DNA of 16,135 nucleotides, taken from DATKGN01 sp964385705 (GTDB lineage Bacteria > Patescibacteriota > Microgenomatia > UBA10105 > UBA927). Position numbers and translations under genes: made by a program. Location of the stretch: NCBI GenBank assembly GCA_964385705.1, contig CAYLQG010000028.1, positions 1-16,135 of the forward strand, given 5' to 3'. The notes beneath the pieces are model-generated. The model saw only the letters and a program-made list of their open reading frames with translations. It was not told where the DNA came from and ran no database searches. This document shows positions 13,100-16,135 of the stretch, piece after piece; position 1 is the stretch's first letter, and the number at the start of each line of letters is the position of its first letter.

Positions 13100-14737
13100 T
13101 TATCGCGTCGTATCGTACCGGACTTGGTAAATTCCCAATTGACTATTGTGCCACTTCTTGACAAGAAACGGGTAGGAAAGATCCCTGAGTGGCCAAATGT
13201 ATAGTGGATCTTCGATAACATAGGAGACGTCGTGATTTTTAAGCCACGTAAGCGCTTCACTATTTGACATTTGTTCTCCATAAAACCGTTGATGAGGCCC
13301 TGTATAAATATCCCAATTTGCACCGTGGGTCTGCTCACCGATATAGGCAAAAACCGGCGTTTGACTTACAAGAAGAGAACCGATTTCTTCGCTTGATACA
13401 ATTACCTGATCCTGCTTTACATTCGCTTTAACCCAATCGACGAGTTCAAAATATTGCCGGGGTGGATACATGCGGGTCGACAAGTTTTCGGTATATATAA
13501 AATCCCACTGCGCTTTTGCATATGACGCCGTGCTTATTGACGAATATAGACATACTACAGCGAAGTAGATAAGTAGGACAGTCTTCCAGGTTGGAGTTCT
13601 TACCGCATAGCGCACGGCAATCGCTGCAAGAATTGAAAATGGAATAACAAGGTTCATTTGAATATCAAACCGTGCACCCCCGGTTCCCAATAAAGGGAGA
13701 ATTGGCGAAACTAGGAGCGGAATCGCGCACCAAACCGCCAAGAGACTTGAGGATAATTCTTTTCGTCTTAATCCGATAGCAAGCCCTGCATATGCAGGAA
13801 TCATGAGAAATATATACGAGATATACAGATGATAAATGGTCCATGGATCCTGACTGAAATAGGCGACCTCCCATTTTCGGTTTGCAAGCCATATCGGGGT
13901 TTGGGTTGATACCTCTATGACGCCAATGGCGACAAGCGGACAAATAATAATGAGAAGCGGAGATATAGATCGTAATGATGTATTAAAGCGTTTTGCTTTG
14001 CGGAATTCGAGTACGAAATCCCACAGAGTTCCGACGCTAACAACGGCGAGGTACGGAAGGACCGTCTGAGCGGCCATGAAAACGCATAGTGTTGCCAGTA
14101 ATGAGCTTATGATGAGAAGCCGCCGTTGTTTTGTTGAACGGAATTTGAAATAGCACACAATGGAGAGGCATTGTAATCCCCGTGCGGCCACGTAATGGGG
14201 CAAAGCATCAAACCGTTCATATGAATTTAACATGTCCCACCATGCATAAAACGATAATGCAATTTTTTGACTGTAAAGGAACACCGGCGGATTTGTCACG
14301 ATCATGCTCATGAGGGTTGCGATGGATCCCCATACTTTGTTTTTTAATACAGTCACCGCCAATACATACGTAGCCCAAATGGAAAAGAAGATGAGGAGTA
14401 CACGTGCGATGTGATAGGAGACGGGAGCCCAGATATGAAAAGGAGCAGAAAGCATACCAATAATCGGGAAGAGAAGCTGTACCGGAGCTGCCGGAGGATT
14501 TGGGACGCTAAATGGATCTTTGAACAAAAATGATCCGTGTTGCCCCCGTACGATACCGGACACGTAGTACATGTAGTCCGATTGGAATTTATGGATGTAG
14601 ATATTAACGCGAGTCGGATCGGACCGTACGGATCTGGCTATAATGGGGGTAAAAGTCGTAGCAGTTAAGATAACCGTTAGAACGGCTGTAGCAATATAAA
14701 GGACTATTGTATATTTTTCTTTCACAATGGAAAACAA
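13100..14737 (-). CDS. GT-C-like multi-spanning membrane protein
   Basis: The 545-residue product has about ten membrane helices (from about 12 to 420) and a soluble C-terminal part (about 425-545). The first outer loop carries an acidic motif FQSDYMYYVSGIV (about residues 51-63) and then a long polar segment, as in GT-C glycosyltransferases where the Asp is catalytic. The C-terminal part (VDWVKANVKQDQVIVSSEE) resembles the soluble domain of such membrane enzymes. No close named family is certain; 'glycosyltransferase of the GT-C type or relative' is the safe call. The start is either the TTG at 14737 or the GTG at 14725. There is a TATAAT box on the minus strand at 14763-14758 but no Shine-Dalgarno sequence. 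Its neighbour DUF2079 protein is of the same broad type, suggesting an envelope glycan locus. Confidence 0.75.
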   Translation of the reverse strand: MFSIVKEKYTIVLYIATAVLTVILTATTFTPIIARSVRSDPTRVNIYIHKFQSDYMYYVSGIVRGQHGSFLFKDPFSVPNPPAAPVQLLFPIIGMLSAPFHIWAPVSYHIARVLLIFFSIWATYVLAVTVLKNKVWGSIATLMSMIVTNPPVFLYSQKIALSFYAWWDMLNSYERFDALPHYVAARGLQCLSIVCYFKFRSTKQRRLLIISSLLATLCVFMAAQTVLPYLAVVSVGTLWDFVLEFRKAKRFNTSLRSISPLLIIICPLVAIGVIEVSTQTPIWLANRKWEVAYFSQDPWTIYHLYISYIFLMIPAYAGLAIGLRRKELSSSLLAVWCAIPLLVSPILPLLGTGGARFDIQMNLVIPFSILAAIAVRYAVRTPTWKTVLLIYFAVVCLYSSISTASYAKAQWDFIYTENLSTRMYPPRQYFELVDWVKANVKQDQVIVSSEEIGSLLVSQTPVFAYIGEQTHGANWDIYTGPHQRFYGEQMSNSEALTWLKNHDVSYVIEDPLYIWPLRDLSYPFLVKKWHNSQLGIYQVRYDTTR

Positions 14738-14757
14738 ATTAACTAGAAGGATACAGA

Positions 14758-14763
14758 ATTATA
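14758..14763 (-). promoter_or_regulatory. -10 box of the GT-C-like gene
   Basis: A perfect TATAAT on the minus strand (14763-14758), with TGTGTT (14785-14780) as a poor -35 box at 16 bases. The start would be near 14751, 14-26 bases before the TTG or GTG start codon. Confidence 0.4.
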
Positions 14764-14851
14764 ATAAATATTTATGTGAAACACATTACAATCGGTGACA
14801 CTTCGCGATGATTAATCGTACCTATAGCGCGTGATAATCAGATGACGCGTC

Positions 14852-14860
14852 TGTTATACT
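14852..14860 (+). promoter_or_regulatory. Extended -10 promoter of the GNAT gene
   Basis: TGTTATACT (14852-14860) is an extended -10 motif followed by six bases and the ATG at 14867, so the mRNA should be leaderless. No good -35 box is present, as expected for an extended -10 promoter. Confidence 0.6.
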
Positions 14861-14866
14861 ATTTTT

Positions 14867-15262
14867 ATGAACATGCGAACGATTATTCCGGCGGATTACA
14901 CGCAACTCATCGAATTTTGGAAGCAAAACTATTTTGTTAATGACATGGATAATATCGACCGGTTTACCGTATTTCTCAATAAAAATCCCGATCTAAGTGT
15001 GCTTATGGAGGATGACGGAATCATTATCGGAACGGTGCTGGGATCGTTTGACGGGAGACGTGGGTATTTACAGAAGGTCGTTACGCACACGCGATATCGC
15101 AAGACTGGTGTCGCAAGACAACTCATCATGGAGATCATCAAACGCTTCAGGGCACTTGGCGTTTTATATATTCCCGTGAATGTCGGGGAAGAGACATTCG
15201 ATTTTTATGAAAAATGTGGATTTCGAAAGACGAAACAAATCTCCATGAATATGACGTTGTAA
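14867..15262 (+). CDS. GNAT-family N-acetyltransferase
   Basis: The 131-residue protein is a single-domain GNAT enzyme, which moves an acetyl group from acetyl-CoA to an amine. The acetyl-CoA-binding motif A is visible at residues 71-87 with R78, G81 and A83 (YRKTGVARQLI, the RxxGxA signature), followed by a long helix. Motif B ends in FDFYEKCGFR (111-120). The acceptor substrate cannot be told from the sequence. Length is normal for small GNAT proteins. It is divergent from the GT-C-like gene, with 129 bases between them, and is followed after 75 bases by the metal transporter gene, which has its own promoter. Confidence 0.9.
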   Translation: MNMRTIIPADYTQLIEFWKQNYFVNDMDNIDRFTVFLNKNPDLSVLMEDDGIIIGTVLGSFDGRRGYLQKVVTHTRYRKTGVARQLIMEIIKRFRALGVLYIPVNVGEETFDFYEKCGFRKTKQISMNMTL

Positions 15263-15325
15263 ACAAATCCTCCTTCGGTTTACCCCAAAGATAACCGTAC
15301 AGTATAAGAATATTGTGCGCTTATA

Positions 15326-15331
15326 TATAAT
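15326..15331 (+). promoter_or_regulatory. -10 box of the VIT1/CCC1-type gene
   Basis: TATAAT (15326-15331) lies six bases before the ATG at 15338, the same geometry as the other leaderless genes here. No good -35 box is visible at 16-18 bases. Confidence 0.5.
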
Positions 15332-15337
15332 ACGTGT

Positions 15338-16072
15338 ATGTCCGAACAACGGAAACATAATCCCGAGCATATCTATATGGAGAAAGAGCGGATCAGTAAG
15401 GTCTCTCAAATCCGTGAAGTAGTTTTTGGCGCACAGGACGGCCTCTTGGTTCCGCTGGGTGTTATATCCTCCGTTGCGGGAGCTTTCAGTAATAATCATA
15501 TTGTTATCGTCGCCGGTATATCGGAAGCACTTGCGGGCGCATTTTCCATGGCAACCGGTGCATATCTCGCGTCACAAGCAGAGCGGCAGGTGCATAACGC
15601 TGAAATCATGAAGGAGGAAAAAGCGATAGAAACTTATCCGGAGGATGAAAAAATAGAAATGCGTTTATTGTTTGAGCGGGAAGGAATGCCCAAGCCCGAT
15701 GCTGCATCCGTTGCTGACTTGCTCTGGAAACATAAACGGTCATTTATAAACACTATGGTACAAAAGGAACTGGGTCTTGAACCGGATCCCGCTGGCGGCA
15801 TTATACAGGATTCGCTGATTGTCGGCGTTTCGTACTTATTAGCCGCAATGGTGCCACTTTTTCCGTATTTTTTTCTTACCGGGATGGCTGCAATCATTAC
15901 GTCAATCCTTGCGACATTTATTGCACTTTTTTGTATCGGTTTTGCTAAAGGGAAAGTTGCAGCCCTCCCATATTTCAAAAGCGGTTTTCAGGTTTTGCTG
16001 GTCGGAGCCGGAGCGGGGATCGGCGGGTATTTCTTGGGAACAATGCTCCCCCATATACTGGGGATTAAATAA
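15338..16072 (+). CDS. VIT1/CCC1-family iron/manganese transporter
   Basis: The 244-residue protein matches the VIT1/CCC1 family of divalent metal (iron, manganese) transporters. The signature REVVFGAQDGLLVPLGVISSV covers the start of the first helix (about 27-49), the second helix carries SMATGAYLASQAE (about 70-82), and a charged cytoplasmic loop rich in Glu (about 82-150, including the MPKPDAASVADLLW segment) forms the metal-binding region. Three more helices follow (about 158-178, 182-202 and 217-240). Five helices is the normal number. In plants and yeast the family loads metal into vacuoles; in bacteria it is expected to export metal or protect against excess. The start is the ATG at 15338, predicted leaderless. 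Confidence 0.92.
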   Translation: MSEQRKHNPEHIYMEKERISKVSQIREVVFGAQDGLLVPLGVISSVAGAFSNNHIVIVAGISEALAGAFSMATGAYLASQAERQVHNAEIMKEEKAIETYPEDEKIEMRLLFEREGMPKPDAASVADLLWKHKRSFINTMVQKELGLEPDPAGGIIQDSLIVGVSYLLAAMVPLFPYFFLTGMAAIITSILATFIALFCIGFAKGKVAALPYFKSGFQVLLVGAGAGIGGYFLGTMLPHILGIK

Positions 16073-16107
16073 TCGGCACGCGAATTAATAGATATTTGAT
16101 ATCTAAA

Positions 16108-16116
16108 TGCTACAAT
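16108..16116 (+). promoter_or_regulatory. Extended -10 promoter of a gene cut by the window end
   Basis: TGCTACAAT (16108-16116) is an extended -10 motif eight bases before an ATG at 16125. The geometry matches the other leaderless genes in this window. Confidence 0.4.
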
Positions 16117-16124
16117 CAAAATAG

Positions 16125-16135
16125 ATGAAGTTGTT
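16125..16135 (+). CDS. Start of a gene cut off by the window end
   Basis: Only ATG AAG TTG and two further bases are present (Met-Lys-Leu). The call rests on the extended -10 box at 16108-16116 and its spacing. Nothing can be said of the product. Confidence 0.35.

Noticed and set aside
15634..15978. 114-codon open frame antisense to the metal transporter
   Set aside because: It is a shadow of a well-supported VIT1/CCC1 gene, rich in Ser/Pro/Ile with no recognisable features.

Overview
The window looks like the chromosome of a bacterium of the Candidate Phyla Radiation (Patescibacteria), probably a monoderm with a cell wall. This is an inference from three things: gene content (class F sortase, an LPXTG-anchored ice-binding-like protein, DUF2079 and GT-C-like membrane proteins, YggT, a TMEM43-like protein), compact spacing with no gene-free stretch over about 160 bases, and many promoters whose -10 box lies 6-8 bases before an ATG, as expected for leaderless mRNAs. 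UGA reads as stop, so the recoded Gracilibacteria/Absconditabacteria are unlikely. I see no rRNA, tRNA, CRISPR array, insertion sequence or convincing intrinsic terminator.

Layout. (1) 7-1528, minus strand: a TMEM43-family membrane protein and a small two-helix membrane protein. (2) 1607-5491, plus strand: a Crp/Fnr-family regulator, then a secreted DUF3494 (ice-binding-like) protein ending in an LPNTG sorting signal, a membrane-anchored cupin, and a class F sortase with an unusual cytoplasmic N-terminal domain. This reads as a surface-display module: regulator, substrate, cupin and sortase. (3) 5530-6347, minus strand: a LapA-like membrane protein translationally coupled to a Nudix hydrolase, divergent from (4) a ribbon-helix-helix DNA-binding protein at 6458. 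(5) 6844-8968, plus strand: a likely operon of a PH-like protein, a YggT protein and four very small membrane or envelope-associated proteins. The last five have near-perfect Shine-Dalgarno sequences, in contrast to the rest of the window. (6) 9129-12973, plus strand: a membrane protein with an internal duplication, a radical SAM protein with a SPASM-like cysteine cluster placed N-terminally, and a DUF2079 membrane protein. (7) 13100-14737, minus strand: a GT-C-like multi-spanning protein. (8) 14867 to the end, plus strand: a GNAT acetyltransferase, a VIT1/CCC1-type metal transporter, and the first codons of another gene.

Most of the content concerns the envelope: surface protein anchoring, probable glycan or lipid modification (DUF2079, GT-C), small stress-type membrane proteins and metal transport. 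The best candidates for something undescribed are the sortase/LPNTG/cupin/Crp module with its candidate operator, the small-protein operon with a hairpin abutting one ribosome binding site, and the coexistence of leaderless genes and perfect Shine-Dalgarno genes.
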